Assembly (NCBI RefSeq): GCF_003086775.1
Contig: NZ_CP026001.1
Coordinates: 3,373,233 to 3,437,232, forward strand
Direction: 5' to 3'
DNA length: 64,000 nucleotides
From: Stenotrophomonas sp. ZAC14D1_NAIMI4_1
GTDB taxonomy: Bacteria; Pseudomonadota; Gammaproteobacteria; Xanthomonadales; Xanthomonadaceae
In this document: positions 48,448-58,475 of the stretch, piece after piece
How positions within the stretch are numbered: position 1 is the first letter of the stretch
Layout: each line of letters opens with the position of its first letter
Notes under the pieces: generated by a model
What the model was told of the DNA's origin: nothing
Databases searched by the model: none
What the model saw: the letters and a program-made list of their open reading frames with translations, nothing else
Made by a program: the position numbers and the translations under genes

Positions 48448-49152
48448 TTACGCTGGTTGAACCTGCTGCCGACGGCGATCCGCGGCGGACGTCCCTTGCT
48501 GCCAGCGGAACAGATACAGGATGGCCAGTTTGGTACTTCCACTCACCACGGCCAGCAACAGCAACGGCCATCCCATCCGGAGGCCCATGGCGAAGGCAAA
48601 TACGATCGTGGACAGGTCCATCAGCAGGATCAGTTGACTCATCCGCAGCGACACGGCACCGGTGTGGCCATTGCGCAGGATCAGCAGGATCTGGTGCGCG
48701 TAGCCCTGCGCCAGCAAGGCGGTGATGACCACGATCATCGCGCTGGCAACTACTCTGCCCTCATCCACATGCCGGTCACCCCAGGCCAGGCCGGCCAGTG
48801 CGCAGAGCAACAGCAGGGCGGCTGTCAGCACGCTGGTCGCAGCGGAGCGGCTCCGGCGGTCGCGCCATATCTCCACCAGGATGGCCATGACCAGCACCGA
48901 CGCGAGCAAGCGCGGCCAGACAATGAAGTGATTGAACGGCGTGATGCTGTAGCCATAGACGAAGAAGGAAAGGTAGGCCAGGAAGCTGACCGTGAACTGG
49001 TTCAGCGAAAGCACCGCAGTGGCGCTGTCAGACGCGCCCGCACGTTCCCGGCGGCGGCGCACCAGCCGCAGCTGCGCGCCCACACCCAACAGGCTCAGCA
49101 GGATGAAAGCGGTGTTGACCGTGCCTGCGATGTTGTAGAACGCCGTTCCCAT
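48448..49152 (-). CDS. Unidentified multispanning membrane protein inside the prp cluster
   Basis: 234 residues with about seven hydrophobic helices. The segment NGHTGAVSLRMSQLILLMDL resembles the PQ-loop-like 'TG-x-SL' repeat of SWEET/SemiSWEET and related carriers, and FNHFIVWPRLLASVLVMA follows an earlier hydrophobic block. It is not one of the standard prp genes. It lies 31 nt upstream of prpF and 94 nt downstream of acnD on the same strand, so it is probably transcribed with them. A role in transport of propionate or methylcitrate intermediates is only inferred from position. ATG 49152 begins MGTAFYNIAG. Confidence 0.7.
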   Translation of the reverse strand: MGTAFYNIAGTVNTAFILLSLLGVGAQLRLVRRRRERAGASDSATAVLSLNQFTVSFLAYLSFFVYGYSITPFNHFIVWPRLLASVLVMAILVEIWRDRRSRSAATSVLTAALLLLCALAGLAWGDRHVDEGRVVASAMIVVITALLAQGYAHQILLILRNGHTGAVSLRMSQLILLMDLSTIVFAFAMGLRMGWPLLLLAVVSGSTKLAILYLFRWQQGTSAADRRRQQVQPA

Positions 49153-49246
49153 GCAGATGGGGCTACGCCCCTCTCCTCCGTGACTACCGCCATGCGGGCC
49201 GGAGCCAGCATGGCGGCAACTCGACACAAGGCAGCTGCTTGCTGCC

Positions 49247-51865
49247 TTACGCCACCTTGGCCCCTTCCAGGAAGTCCTGGGCGAAGCGCTGCAGCACGCC
49301 GCCTGCCTCGTAGATCGCCACTTCCTCGTCGCTGTCCAGGCGGCAGGTAACCGGCACGATCACGTCCTGGCCGTCGCGGCGGTGGATGACCAGGGTCAGC
49401 TCGGCGCGCGGGGTGCGCTCGCCGACCACGTCGAAGGTCTCGGTGCCGTCGATGCCCAGGGTCAGGCGGGTGGTGCCCGGCTTGAACTCCAGCGGCAGCA
49501 CGCCCATGCCGATCAGGTTGGTGCGGTGGATGCGTTCAAAGCCTTCGGCCACGATCGCTTCCACGCCGGCCAGGCGCACGCCCTTGGCAGCCCAGTCGCG
49601 CGAGCTGCCCTGGCCGTAATCGGCACCGGCGATGATGATCAGCGGCTGCTTGCGGTCCATGTAGGTTTCGATCGCTTCCCACATGCGCATCACCTTGCCT
49701 TCCGGCTCCACGCGCGCCAGCGAGCCCTGCTTCACGCTGCCGTCGTCGTTGCGCACCATCTCGTTGAACAGCTTCGGATTGGCGAACGTGGCGCGCTGCG
49801 CGGTCAGGTGGTCGCCGCGGTGGGTGGCGTAGGAATTGAAGTCTTCTTCCGGCAGGCCCATCTTCGCCAGGTATTCGCCGGCGGCGCTGGAGGCCATGAT
49901 CGCGTTGGACGGCGACAGGTGGTCGGTAGTGATGTTGTCCGGCAGCACCGCCAGCGCGCGCATGCCGGCCAGCGTACGCTCACCGGCCAGTGCACCCTCC
50001 CAGTACGGCGGGCGGCGGATGTAGGTGCTCTGCGGGCGCCAGTCGTACAGCGGGCTGACCGCGGCGCCATGCTCCACGCGCACGTTGAACATCGGGTTGT
50101 ACACCTTGCGGAACTGCTCGGGCTTCACCGAAGCCTTCACCACCGCGTCGATCTCGGCGTCGCTCGGCCAGATGTCCTTCAGGCGCACCGCGTTGCCGTC
50201 GGCATCCACGCCCAGCACGTCCTTCTCGATATCAAAGCGGACGGTGCCCGCGATGGCATAGGCGATGACCAGCGGCGGCGAGGCCAGGAAGGCCTGCTTC
50301 GCGTACGGATGGATGCGGCCATCGAAGTTGCGGTTGCCCGATAGCACGGCCGTGGCGTACAGGTCACGGTCGATGATCTCCTGCTGGATCTTCGGGTCCA
50401 GCGCGCCGCTCATGCCGTTGCAGGTGGTGCAGGCGAAGGCGACGATGCCGAAGCCGAGCTGCTCCAGATCCGGCAGCAGGCCGGATTCTTCCAGATACAG
50501 CTGCACGGCCTTGGAGCCCGGCGCCAGCGAGGACTTCACCCACGGCTTGCGCTGCAGGCCACGCGCGTTGGCGTTGCGCGCCAGCAGTGCGGCGGCGATC
50601 ACGTTGCGCGGGTTGGAGGTGTTGGTGCAGCTGGTGATGGCGGCGATGATCACCGCGCCATCGGGCATCAGGCCCTGCGCCTGCTCGGCCTTGCCCGCTT
50701 CCAGCTTGGCTTCGTCGGCGATGCCGCGCTCGGCCAGCTCGGCGGTGGCCACGCGCTTGTGCGGGTTGGACGGGCCGGCCATGTTGCGCACCACGCTGGA
50801 CAGGTCGAAGCGCAGCACGCGCTCGTACTGCGCGGTAGCCAGGTCATCGGCCCACAGGCCGGTGGTGCGCGCGTAGTTCTCCACCAGCGCCACCTGCGAT
50901 TCCTCGCGGCCGGTCAGGCGCAGGTAGTCGATGGTCTGCCCGTCGATGTAGAACATCGCGGCAGTGGCGCCGTATTCGGGGCACATGTTGGAGATGGTGG
51001 CGCGGTCACCGATGGTCAGCGCCGCCGCACCCTCGCCGAAGAATTCAAGCCACGCGCCGACCACGCGTTCCTTGCGCAGGAACTCGGTCAGCGCCAGCAC
51101 CACGTCGGTGGCGGTGATGCCCGGCTGCGGGCGGCCGCTCAGTTCGACACCCACGGTATCGGGCAGGCGCATCCACGACGCGCGGCCCAGCATCACGTTC
51201 TCTGCTTCCAGGCCGCCAACACCAATGGCGATCACGCCCAGCGCATCCACGTGCGGGGTGTGGCTGTCGGTGCCCACGCAGGTATCGGGGAAGGCCACGC
51301 CGTCCTGCACGTAGACCACCGGCGACATCTTCTCCAGGTTGATCTGGTGCATGATGCCGTTGCCCGGCGGGATCACGTCGACGTTCTCGAACGCCAGTTT
51401 GGTCCAGTCGATGAAGTGGAAACGGTCTTCGTTGCGGCGATCCTCGATGGCGCGGTTCTTCTCGAACGCCTGCGGATCGAAACCACCGCACTCCACCGCC
51501 AGCGAGTGATCGACGATCAGCTGCACCGGCACCACCGGGTTGACCTTGGCCGGGTCGCCGCCCTTGTCGGCGATCGCATCACGCAGGCCGGCAAGATCCA
51601 CCAGCGCGGTCTGGCCGAGGATGTCATGGCACACCACGCGTGCCGGGAACCACGGGAAATCGAGGTCACGACGGCGCTCGATCAGCTGCGCCAGCGAATC
51701 GCTGAGCGTGGCCGGGTCGCAGCGGCGCACCAGGTTCTCGGCCAGCACGCGCGAGGTGTACGGCAGGGTGGCGTAGGCGCCCGGCTGGATCGCGTCGACG
51801 GCGGCGCGCGCATCGAAATAGTCCAGCGTGCTGCCGGGGAGGTTCTTGCGGTAATCGGTATTCAT
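49247..51865 (-). CDS. acnD: Fe/S-dependent 2-methylisocitrate dehydratase AcnD
   Basis: An 872-residue aconitase-family enzyme converting 2-methylcitrate to methylaconitate. DTCVGTDSHTPHVDALGV, ISNMCPEYGATAAMFYID, SSCTNTSNPRN-type cluster binding (AAITSCTNTSNPR) and the C-terminal swivel AGADYGQGSSRDWAAKG are all present. The pairing with prpF identifies AcnD rather than AcnA. The nearest gene on the same strand is prpC (98 bp upstream). ATG 51865 is the family start MNTDYRKNLPGS. Confidence 0.96.
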   Translation of the reverse strand: MNTDYRKNLPGSTLDYFDARAAVDAIQPGAYATLPYTSRVLAENLVRRCDPATLSDSLAQLIERRRDLDFPWFPARVVCHDILGQTALVDLAGLRDAIADKGGDPAKVNPVVPVQLIVDHSLAVECGGFDPQAFEKNRAIEDRRNEDRFHFIDWTKLAFENVDVIPPGNGIMHQINLEKMSPVVYVQDGVAFPDTCVGTDSHTPHVDALGVIAIGVGGLEAENVMLGRASWMRLPDTVGVELSGRPQPGITATDVVLALTEFLRKERVVGAWLEFFGEGAAALTIGDRATISNMCPEYGATAAMFYIDGQTIDYLRLTGREESQVALVENYARTTGLWADDLATAQYERVLRFDLSSVVRNMAGPSNPHKRVATAELAERGIADEAKLEAGKAEQAQGLMPDGAVIIAAITSCTNTSNPRNVIAAALLARNANARGLQRKPWVKSSLAPGSKAVQLYLEESGLLPDLEQLGFGIVAFACTTCNGMSGALDPKIQQEIIDRDLYATAVLSGNRNFDGRIHPYAKQAFLASPPLVIAYAIAGTVRFDIEKDVLGVDADGNAVRLKDIWPSDAEIDAVVKASVKPEQFRKVYNPMFNVRVEHGAAVSPLYDWRPQSTYIRRPPYWEGALAGERTLAGMRALAVLPDNITTDHLSPSNAIMASSAAGEYLAKMGLPEEDFNSYATHRGDHLTAQRATFANPKLFNEMVRNDDGSVKQGSLARVEPEGKVMRMWEAIETYMDRKQPLIIIAGADYGQGSSRDWAAKGVRLAGVEAIVAEGFERIHRTNLIGMGVLPLEFKPGTTRLTLGIDGTETFDVVGERTPRAELTLVIHRRDGQDVIVPVTCRLDSDEEVAIYEAGGVLQRFAQDFLEGAKVA

Positions 51866-51962
51866 GGGCTGGCGGAGTACTTGAGGCGGGCCGGGTGCCG
51901 TGTAAGCGGCAACGAAGGCATCCGGCCGGCACGTGGCCGGCCGGATGGGTACAGCAGGTGGA

Positions 51963-53120
51963 TCAGGCGCGCTTGTCGATGGCGACGAACTCGCGATCTT
52001 CCGGGCCGGTGTAGTTGGCGCTCGGGCGGATGATCTTGCCGTCGATGCGCTGCTCGACGATGTGCGCGCTCCAGCCGGCGGTGCGGGCGATCACGAACAG
52101 GGGGGTGAACATGGCGGTCGGCACGCCCATCATGTGGTAGCTGACGGCGCTGAACCAGTCCAGGTTCGGGAACATCTTCTTGATGTCCCACATCACCGTT
52201 TCCAGGCGCTCGGCGATGTCGTACATCTTCATGCTGGACTGTTCTTCGGACAGCTCGCGGGCCACGTCCTTGATCACCTTGTTGCGCGGGTCGGACACGG
52301 TGTAGACCGGGTGGCCGAAGCCGATGACCACTTCCTTGCGCTCGACGCGGGCCTTGATGTCTTCCTCGGCCTCATCGGGGTTGTCGTAGCGCTTCTGCAC
52401 TTCGAACGCCACTTCGTTGGCGCCGCCGTGCTTGGGGCCGCGCAGCGCACCGATGCCACCGCAGATCGCGCTGTACATGTCGCTGCCGGTGCCGGCGATG
52501 ACGCGGCAGGCGAAGGTCGAGGCGTTGAACTCGTGCTCGGCGTACAGGATCAGCGAGGTGTGCATCGCCTTCACCCACGAATCCTGCGGCTTGTCGCCGT
52601 GCAGCAGGTGCAGGAAGTGGCCGCCGATGGAATCGTCATCGGTTTCCACGTCGATGGCGCGGCCGTTGTGGCTCCAGTGGTACCAGTACAGCAGCATCGA
52701 GCCGAGGCAGGCCATCAGCTTGTCGGCGATGTCACGCGCGCCGGGATGGTTGTGGTCGTCCTTTTCCGGGGCGACGCAACCGAGCACGGAGACGCCGGTG
52801 CGCATCACGTCCATCGGGTGTGCCGACGGCGGCAGTTCTTCCAGGGCAGCCTTCACCGCAGCCGGAATGCCACGCAGCGACTTCAGCTTGGCCTTGTACG
52901 AAACCAGTTCGGCACGGGTCGGCAGCTTGCCGTGCACCAGCAGGTAGGCGATTTCCTCGAACTCGCTGGTGTTGGCCAGGTCCAGGATGTCGTAGCCGCG
53001 GTAATGCAGGTCGTTGCCACTGCGGCCCACGCTGCACAGCGCGGTGTTGCCGGCAGCGGTGCCGGACAGGGCGACGGACTTCTTCGGCTTGAAGGTCGGG
53101 GTTGCGGTCGTATCGTTCAT
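51963..53120 (-). CDS. prpC: 2-methylcitrate synthase
   Basis: A 385-residue citrate-synthase-family enzyme condensing propionyl-CoA with oxaloacetate. [12 protein letters not shown] at the N-terminus, [20 protein letters not shown] and [16 protein letters not shown] carry the catalytic His and substrate residues. Length and the [14 protein letters not shown] start fit PrpC rather than GltA. ATG 53120; 36 bp separates it from prpB upstream. Confidence 0.96.
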   Translation of the reverse strand: MNDTTATPTFKPKKSVALSGTAAGNTALCSVGRSGNDLHYRGYDILDLANTSEFEEIAYLLVHGKLPTRAELVSYKAKLKSLRGIPAAVKAALEELPPSAHPMDVMRTGVSVLGCVAPEKDDHNHPGARDIADKLMACLGSMLLYWYHWSHNGRAIDVETDDDSIGGHFLHLLHGDKPQDSWVKAMHTSLILYAEHEFNASTFACRVIAGTGSDMYSAICGGIGALRGPKHGGANEVAFEVQKRYDNPDEAEEDIKARVERKEVVIGFGHPVYTVSDPRNKVIKDVARELSEEQSSMKMYDIAERLETVMWDIKKMFPNLDWFSAVSYHMMGVPTAMFTPLFVIARTAGWSAHIVEQRIDGKIIRPSANYTGPEDREFVAIDKRA

Positions 53121-53156
53121 GTTTTCCCTCCGAAAACTGATGGTGCAGGGTACTGC

Positions 53157-54050
53157 TTATTTCTTGGCGGCGAACAGGGCGTCGAGCTGCTGTTCGAAGG
53201 CGTGGTAACCGATGCGGTCATACAGCTCCTCGCGGGTCTGCATGTTCTCCACCACGCTGCGCTGGTGGCCGTCGCGGCGCACGGCCTGGTAGACGTTCTC
53301 GGCGGCCTTGTTGGCAGCGCGGAAGGCCGACAGCGGGAACAGCTGGATGGCGACGCCGGCCGAGGCCAGTTCGTCGCGGCTGAACAGCGGGGTGGCACCG
53401 AATTCAGTGATGTTGGCCAGGACCGGTACCTTCACCGCATCGACAAAGCGGCGGTAGGTGTCCAGGTCGTAGGCGGCCTCGGCGAAGATGCCGTCGGCAC
53501 CGGCCTCGACGCAGGCGATGGCGCGCTCGATGGCCTTGTCCACGCCGTCCACCTGGATGGCGTCGGTGCGGGCGATCAGGAAGAAGTCCGGATCGGTCTT
53601 GGCATCGGCGGCAGCCTTCACGCGGTCGACCATTTCACCCTGCGAGACGATCTCCTTGCCCGGGCGGTGACCGCAGCGCTTGGCGCCGACCTGGTCCTCG
53701 ATGTGGCAGGCGGCCGCGCCGGCCTTGATCAGTGACTTCACGGTACGGGCGATGTTGAACGCGCTCGGGCCGAAGCCGGTATCGATGTCGACCATCAGCG
53801 GCAGGTCGCAGACATCGGTGATGCGGCGCACGTCGATCAGCACGTCTTCCAGGGTGTTGATGCCCAGGTCCGGCAGGCCCAGCGAACCTGCAGCGACACC
53901 GCCGCCGGACAGGTAGATGGCGCGGAAGCCGGCGCGCTTGGCCAGCAGGGCGTGGTTGGCGTTGATCGCGCCGATCACCTGCAGCGGCGATTCGGCAGCC
54001 AGCGCCTCACGGAAGCGGGCACCGGCGGAAGAAGGAGTGGAAGCGGTCAT
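53157..54050 (-). CDS. prpB: 2-methylisocitrate lyase
   Basis: A 297-residue enzyme of the isocitrate lyase/PEP mutase family that cleaves 2-methylisocitrate to pyruvate and succinate. [26 protein letters not shown] and the catalytic loop [10 protein letters not shown] (KKCGH variant) are present. It is the first gene of the prp operon, preceded by a sigma54 promoter. ATG 54050. Confidence 0.96.
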   Translation of the reverse strand: MTASTPSSAGARFREALAAESPLQVIGAINANHALLAKRAGFRAIYLSGGGVAAGSLGLPDLGINTLEDVLIDVRRITDVCDLPLMVDIDTGFGPSAFNIARTVKSLIKAGAAACHIEDQVGAKRCGHRPGKEIVSQGEMVDRVKAAADAKTDPDFFLIARTDAIQVDGVDKAIERAIACVEAGADGIFAEAAYDLDTYRRFVDAVKVPVLANITEFGATPLFSRDELASAGVAIQLFPLSAFRAANKAAENVYQAVRRDGHQRSVVENMQTREELYDRIGYHAFEQQLDALFAAKK

Positions 54051-54082
54051 GCGGCAATCCAGGTTGGGAACGGGAGAGAAGG

Positions 54083-54098
54083 CGCAAGCACCATGCCA
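54083..54098 (-). promoter_or_regulatory. Sigma54 (-24/-12) promoter of prpB
   Basis: On the minus strand TGGCAT-GGTGC-TTGCG, with GG at 54097/54096 and GC at 54085/54084, 12 bp apart as required. It is close to the TGGCAC-N5-TTGCW consensus and lies 33-48 bp upstream of the prpB start, next to the sigma54 activator gene prpR. Confidence 0.85.
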
Positions 54099-54139
54099 AG
54101 CTGCAAGCGGTTGATTTCAAAGGCATGACCGCATTACAA

Positions 54140-54186
54140 CAATGAAACAAATGAAACATTGAAACGGATGTATCATGAAACATCGC
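54140..54186. promoter_or_regulatory. Repeated TGAAACA sites, candidate PrpR binding region
   Basis: Four TGAAAC-type words at about 54142, 54151, 54160 and 54175, with a TTCA/TGAA mirror character around ATTGAAACGGATGTATC. This is about 50-100 bp upstream of the sigma54 promoter, the usual position for an enhancer-binding activator, and it also covers the prpR leader. Confidence 0.55.
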
Positions 54187-54203
54187 TACCCGTTGCCGCT
54201 GCC

Positions 54204-55787
54204 ATGTACCTGCCCCGCTCGCCCCTGCGCCATGCCGATGCCGACCCCGGACGCCCGGTCATCTGGACCGTCAGCGTCTCGCGCCTGACCGGCCTGCTCG
54301 GCGACGTCATCCCCGAGTTCGACCGCCGCGCACGCATCGAACAGATCAACCTGGGCTTCGAGGAGGCGGTGGACGTGATCGGCCAGCGCCTGCGCCGCGA
54401 GCACTGCGACGTGGTGATCGCCGGCGGCTCCAATGCCGCGTGGCTGCGCGGGCGGCTTGAGCTGCCACTGGTGCCGATCCAGGCGAATGGCTTCGACCTG
54501 ATGGAAGCCCTGGCCCGCGCCCGCCGCATCGCCCCGCGCATCGGCCTGGTCACCCACGCCAGCGACGTACCGGTGTTCAGCAACTTCCAGCAAAGTTTCG
54601 GCTTGGACATCGAGCACCGCCGCTTCGTTACCCGCGAAGATGCACGCGACTGCATCGCCGACCTGCGCGCCAATGGCATCGAGGTGATCGTCGGCACCGG
54701 CATGGCCATCGACCATGCCGAACAGATGGGCCTGCCGGGCGTGCTGCTGTACTCAGCCGATTCGGTGCGCCACGCCTTCGAACACGCACTGGAACTGACC
54801 CAGGCGCTGGCCCGCTCCGGTGGCAGCCGGCCGGCCGCGCGCCGGCGTGCCGCCCCGCGCAATGATGCGCATGCCCTGCTCGGCGACAGCGATGCGATGG
54901 CGCAGGTACGCGCACAGATCGCGCTCTATGCACCACATGACAGCACTGTGCTGGTCACCGGCGAAACCGGCACCGGCAAGGAGCTGGTGGCGCGCCAGCT
55001 GCACGCAGCCAGCGGCCGTCGTGGCCGCTTCGTGGCGCTGAACTGCGGCGCAATCAGCGAATCGCTGCTGGAAGCCGAGCTGTTCGGCTACAGCGATGGT
55101 GCCTTTACCGGCGCACGCCGTGGTGGCCGCGTTGGCCTGGTCGAGGCAGCCGACGGTGGCACCCTGTTTCTGGATGAGATCGGCGAACTGCCGCTGCCGC
55201 TGCAGACCCGGCTGCTGCGGGTGCTGGAGGAACGCGAAGTGCTGCGCGTGGGCGCCACCGAACCCACGCCGGTGGATCTGCGCGTCGTCGCTGCCACGCT
55301 GCAGTCACTGGAGCAACGCGCCGCCGCCGGAAGTTTCCGCCGCGACCTGTATTACCGCCTGGCCGCGCTGCGCATCGCCCTGCCCGCGCTGCGTGCGCGG
55401 CGTACGGACATCGCGCTGCTGGCCCGGCACTTCTTCCGCCAGCTGCGCGGCATCGACGCACCGCTGGATGACGAGGCACTGGCGGTGCTGACCGCTGCCG
55501 AATGGCCCGGCAACGTGCGCGAACTGCGAAACCTGGTGGATCGCCTGCGCATCCACTGGCAGCCAGGCGAAGGACTCATTGATGCCGCGCGCCTGCTGCA
55601 GCTGGCGCCGGAGCTGGTGAACGAAGGCACGACGGCGCTGCCACTGGAAAGCAACGGCAGGCGCCCGCCACGCGTGCAGCTGGAAGCGCTGCTGCAGGAG
55701 CACCGCAATGACCGCGAGGGCATGGCGCAGGCGCTGGGCGTGTCGCGCACCACGCTGTGGCGCTGGCTGCGCGCGGAAGGGTTGTAG
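54204..55787 (+). CDS. prpR: PrpR, sigma54-dependent activator of propionate catabolism
   Basis: 527 residues. An N-terminal PrpR_N sensor domain ([21 protein letters not shown]..) occupies about 1-190; it senses 2-methylcitrate in studied homologues. The AAA+ domain has Walker A GETGTGKE, the sigma54-contacting loop [19 protein letters not shown] (Walker B) and [13 protein letters not shown]-terminal Fis helix-turn-helix ([17 protein letters not shown]) ends the protein. ATG 54204 matches the E. coli start region; the open frame extends upstream through the TGAAACA repeats. The stop TAG is part of a SMAG GTAG. Divergent from prpB. Confidence 0.94.
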   Translation: MYLPRSPLRHADADPGRPVIWTVSVSRLTGLLGDVIPEFDRRARIEQINLGFEEAVDVIGQRLRREHCDVVIAGGSNAAWLRGRLELPLVPIQANGFDLMEALARARRIAPRIGLVTHASDVPVFSNFQQSFGLDIEHRRFVTREDARDCIADLRANGIEVIVGTGMAIDHAEQMGLPGVLLYSADSVRHAFEHALELTQALARSGGSRPAARRRAAPRNDAHALLGDSDAMAQVRAQIALYAPHDSTVLVTGETGTGKELVARQLHAASGRRGRFVALNCGAISESLLEAELFGYSDGAFTGARRGGRVGLVEAADGGTLFLDEIGELPLPLQTRLLRVLEEREVLRVGATEPTPVDLRVVAATLQSLEQRAAAGSFRRDLYYRLAALRIALPALRARRTDIALLARHFFRQLRGIDAPLDDEALAVLTAAEWPGNVRELRNLVDRLRIHWQPGEGLIDAARLLQLAPELVNEGTTALPLESNGRRPPRVQLEALLQEHRNDREGMAQALGVSRTTLWRWLRAEGL

Positions 55788-55838
55788 AGTCGAGCTTGCT
55801 CGACTGTTTTTCCCCAGTCGAGCATGGCTCGACTCTAC
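55784..55838. repeat. SMAG pair forming the stop codons of prpR and the DoxX gene
   Basis: GTAG-AGTCGAG-CTTG-CTCGACT and, facing it, AGTCGAG-CATG-GCTCGACT-CTAC. The TAG at 55785-55787 ends prpR and the CTA at 55835-55837 (TAG on the minus strand) ends the DoxX gene. Confidence 0.9.
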
Positions 55839-56308
55839 AGATTGCGCGAACGCGCCCAGCGCGCCTCAACGGCGAACCGGCCGCTGCCCACTGCCGCAAG
55901 CCACAGCAACAGCACGCCCAATGGCACTTCGCTCAGGTAGAAGAACCAGCTCAGCCAATCCGGCACGCTCAGGCCTGCAGGGATGCGTGCAATGCCATCG
56001 GTCAACGCCGCCACTGCACAGATCGCCGCCAGCAGCAGGGCCGAGGGGCGGCTCAACAGGCCCACTACCAGCAGACCACCCGCGATCCATTCAATCGCCC
56101 CAAGCACCGGCGCACTGAGCACAGGGAATGGGATACCGGCATCGACCAGCGTATGCACCATCCGCTCGCGTCCCGCATCGGTGAACACCTTGTTCCAGCC
56201 GGACACACAGAACATCACCCCGGCGACGATGCGGGCGAGCAGCAACAGGACGGCTTCCACGCCGCGACGCGGGGGAGGCACGGCGAACAGGCAGCGCCAG
56301 GAGGGCAT
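55835..56308 (-). CDS. DoxX-family membrane protein
   Basis: 157 residues with four transmembrane helices and the DoxX opening LLLLARIVAGVMFCVSGWNKV, then GAIEWIAGGLLVVGLLSRPSALLL and a typical ending. DoxX proteins are subunits or homologues of quinol oxidases, or parts of redox/stress membrane complexes; the exact role here is open. ATG 56308. Its stop lies in the SMAG pair. It runs convergently with prpR and is separated from aac(6') by another SMAG pair. Confidence 0.87.
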   Translation of the reverse strand: MPSWRCLFAVPPPRRGVEAVLLLLARIVAGVMFCVSGWNKVFTDAGRERMVHTLVDAGIPFPVLSAPVLGAIEWIAGGLLVVGLLSRPSALLLAAICAVAALTDGIARIPAGLSVPDWLSWFFYLSEVPLGVLLLWLAAVGSGRFAVEARWARSRNL

Positions 56309-56404
56309 GGAAACTCCGGAAATCGAGGGCATCCATCTGAGTGTGCCGGTTGCGGGCCTGCTCGCAGATGAAGCGAACCGGTCCATTTGCGACAACCCGC
56401 TCTT

Positions 56405-56463
56405 GTAGAGTCGAGCTTGCTCGACTTCTGTAGCAAGAAGCAGTCGAGCAAGCTCGACTCTAC
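56405..56463. repeat. SMAG pair providing the aac(6') stop codon
   Basis: GTAG-AGTCGAG-CTTG-CTCGACT and inverted AGTCGAG-CAAG-CTCGACT-CTAC, about 16 bp apart. The CTA at 56460-56462 is the minus-strand TAG stop of the acetyltransferase. Confidence 0.9.
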
Positions 56464-56927
56464 AAAAGCGTTGCGGCATCCAGCGCCATGCGGAAATACA
56501 CCACGCGCTCGGTTTCCTCGAATCCGCAGGCGCGGTGCGCAGCGTGCGCGTGCACATCCTCCACGCGGCTGTCCGACGCAAGCTCACTGCAGCCTGCCGC
56601 ACGCGTCCAGTCCTGCACCGCCACCAGCAAGGCACGGCCCACGGCATGGCCCTGCCACGGCGGCTGCACGTACCAGCCTTCCAGAAAGCCCACCGGCGAG
56701 GAGCCGGTGCCGTTCACGTAGTCGTGCCGCAGGCGAACCTCGGCAAACCCCACCGCTTCGCCATCGGCCAGGCAGGCCAGGAACACCGCGCCTTCGGCAT
56801 CGTCCAGCGACTGCGCCAGCGCCTCCTGCGGATCATCGGCATCGGGCCACAGGCCCAGTCGCAAACGCGCCCACGCAGCCGCGTCGGCCGGCGTGGCCTG
56901 GCGGATCGTCGGCGCGGCGTCATTCAC
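56460..56927 (-). CDS. aac(6')-Iz: Aminoglycoside N(6')-acetyltransferase, AAC(6')-Iz-like
   Basis: A 155-residue GNAT acetyltransferase. [66 protein letters not shown] (acetyl-CoA loop) and [15 protein letters not shown] match the AAC(6')-Iz/Iaa group from S. maltophilia. That group acetylates tobramycin, amikacin and related drugs and causes intrinsic resistance; the natural substrate is unknown. Start GTG 56927 overlaps the pdxH stop as GTGA, so it is co-translated. Exact allele cannot be named without alignment. Confidence 0.88.
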   Translation of the reverse strand: MNDAAPTIRQATPADAAAWARLRLGLWPDADDPQEALAQSLDDAEGAVFLACLADGEAVGFAEVRLRHDYVNGTGSSPVGFLEGWYVQPPWQGHAVGRALLVAVQDWTRAAGCSELASDSRVEDVHAHAAHRACGFEETERVVYFRMALDAATLL

Positions 56928-57523
56928 GGATACAGCAACCGCTTGCTCCAGCGCCCTTCCGCACCGGCCTCGTAGCACCAGCGCTCGTGCAGGCGGAACT
57001 GTGCGCCGTACCAGAACTCGATGCGGTCGGGCACCACGCGCAGGCCGCTCCAGCCGTCCGGGCGCGGCACGTCCTTGCCTTCGAAACGGGCCTCGACCTC
57101 GGCCACGCGTGCGTCGAATTCCTCGCGCGTCGCCAGCGTCTTCGACTGCAGCGATGCCCAGGCGCCGATCTGGCTCATGCGCGGGCGGCTGGCGAAATAC
57201 GCATCAGCCTCGGCATCGGCCACCTGCTCCACGCGCCCTTCGATGCGCACCTGGATGCCGGCCTCGCGCAGGCTGCGCCACAGGAACAGCAGCGCTGCCT
57301 GCGGATTGGCCTGCAGTTCGCGGCCCTTGTGGCTGTCCAGATGGGTGTAGAACACGAAGCCGCGCTCATCGAACGCCTTCAGCAGCACGGTACGCGCCGA
57401 CGGGCGGCCCTGCGTATCGGCGGTGGCCACGGTCATCGCGTTGGGCTCGACCTCGCGGCTCTGCTTCGCCTCGTCGAACAGGGCGGCAAAGGTGGACAGG
57501 GCTTCGGCGTAAAGGTCGGTCAT
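56924..57523 (-). CDS. pdxH: Pyridoxine/pyridoxamine 5'-phosphate oxidase
   Basis: A 199-residue cytoplasmic FMN enzyme that makes pyridoxal 5'-phosphate in the last step of B6 synthesis and salvage. [23 protein letters not shown] and [17 protein letters not shown] form the FMN site, with [14 protein letters not shown] and [16 protein letters not shown] ..R-L-HERWCYE the substrate site and C-terminus (ends RLLYP). ATG 57523 is the family start. It shares a GTGA overlap with the downstream aac(6') gene, so the acetyltransferase is driven by the B6 gene. Confidence 0.96.
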   Translation of the reverse strand: MTDLYAEALSTFAALFDEAKQSREVEPNAMTVATADTQGRPSARTVLLKAFDERGFVFYTHLDSHKGRELQANPQAALLFLWRSLREAGIQVRIEGRVEQVADAEADAYFASRPRMSQIGAWASLQSKTLATREEFDARVAEVEARFEGKDVPRPDGWSGLRVVPDRIEFWYGAQFRLHERWCYEAGAEGRWSKRLLYP

Positions 57524-57563
57524 GGTTCGCTTCTTCGTGCACGGATTGGGCTATTGTGGCGGC

Positions 57564-58391
57564 ATGGTTGCTGCTGCGTACATGCCCCAGGTGAAAGGAT
57601 TCCCCGAAGCGCTCGCCGAGCAGGCGCTGGACGATGCGCTGGCCAGCGGTGCAACGGTGCCAGTATTGGCCATCAGCGGCGTGCAGGGCAGCGGCAAATC
57701 GACGCTGGCCGCACAGGTGGTCGCCCGTGCACGGGCGCGCGGCCTGAACGCGGCGGCACTGTCCATCGATGATGTCTACCTGACCCGCGCGCAGCGGCAG
57801 CGCCTCGCCCGCCAGGTCCACCCGCTGCTGATCACCCGCGGCCCGCCCGGCACCCACGACCTGCCCCTGGCCCATGCCGTGCTCGATGCGGTGGCCGAAC
57901 GCCGGCCACTGGCACTGCCGCGCTTCGACAAGCTGGCCGATGAGCGGCTGCCCGAAGCGCAGTGGGTGGCGCTGGAAGCGCCGCTGGACCTGCTGGTGTT
58001 CGAAGGCTGGTTCCTCGGCACGCCCGCACAGGACGATGCCGAGCTGGACAGCCCCTTGAACGCGCTGGAACGCGAGGCCGATGCCGATGGCCGCTGGCGG
58101 CGCTGGTGCAACCAGGCGCTGGCCCGCGACTATCCGGCGCTGTGGCAGCGCTGTGACCGCCTGTGGTTCCTGCAGCCGCCGGATTTCTCGGTGGTGCCGC
58201 GCTGGCGCTGGCAGCAGGAACAGAACCTGCAGGCTGCCCAGCCGGGACGCCACGGCATGAGCCGCCCCCAGCTGGAGCGCTTCGTGCAGTACTACGAGCG
58301 GGTCAGCCGGCAGGCCCTGCGCGCCCTGCCCGACCACGCCGACCACGTGGTGGTGCTGGATGGCCAGCGCCAGGTGCAGGCGGTGCGCTGA
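57564..58391 (+). CDS. P-loop kinase of the glycerate kinase/uridine kinase-like superfamily
   Basis: A 275-residue protein with Walker A GVQGSGKST (about 38-46), LSIDDVYLTRAQR (Walker-B-like, family-specific DD), FDKLADERLP and LVFEGWFLGTPAQ. This pattern fits the D-glycerate 3-kinase/YggC-like group. The phosphate acceptor is not predictable beyond that. ATG 57564 chosen; ATG 57582 is also possible. Divergent from pdxH and upstream of aroK with an 84-bp gap. Confidence 0.85.
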   Translation: MVAAAYMPQVKGFPEALAEQALDDALASGATVPVLAISGVQGSGKSTLAAQVVARARARGLNAAALSIDDVYLTRAQRQRLARQVHPLLITRGPPGTHDLPLAHAVLDAVAERRPLALPRFDKLADERLPEAQWVALEAPLDLLVFEGWFLGTPAQDDAELDSPLNALEREADADGRWRRWCNQALARDYPALWQRCDRLWFLQPPDFSVVPRWRWQQEQNLQAAQPGRHGMSRPQLERFVQYYERVSRQALRALPDHADHVVVLDGQRQVQAVR

Positions 58392-58475
58392 CACCTACCG
58401 CTGCGCTGCGGCGGATGCTTCCAACAGCAACCATCGTGCCAGGCCGGGGGTGCGGAAGTGGTAGGATCAGAGGGC

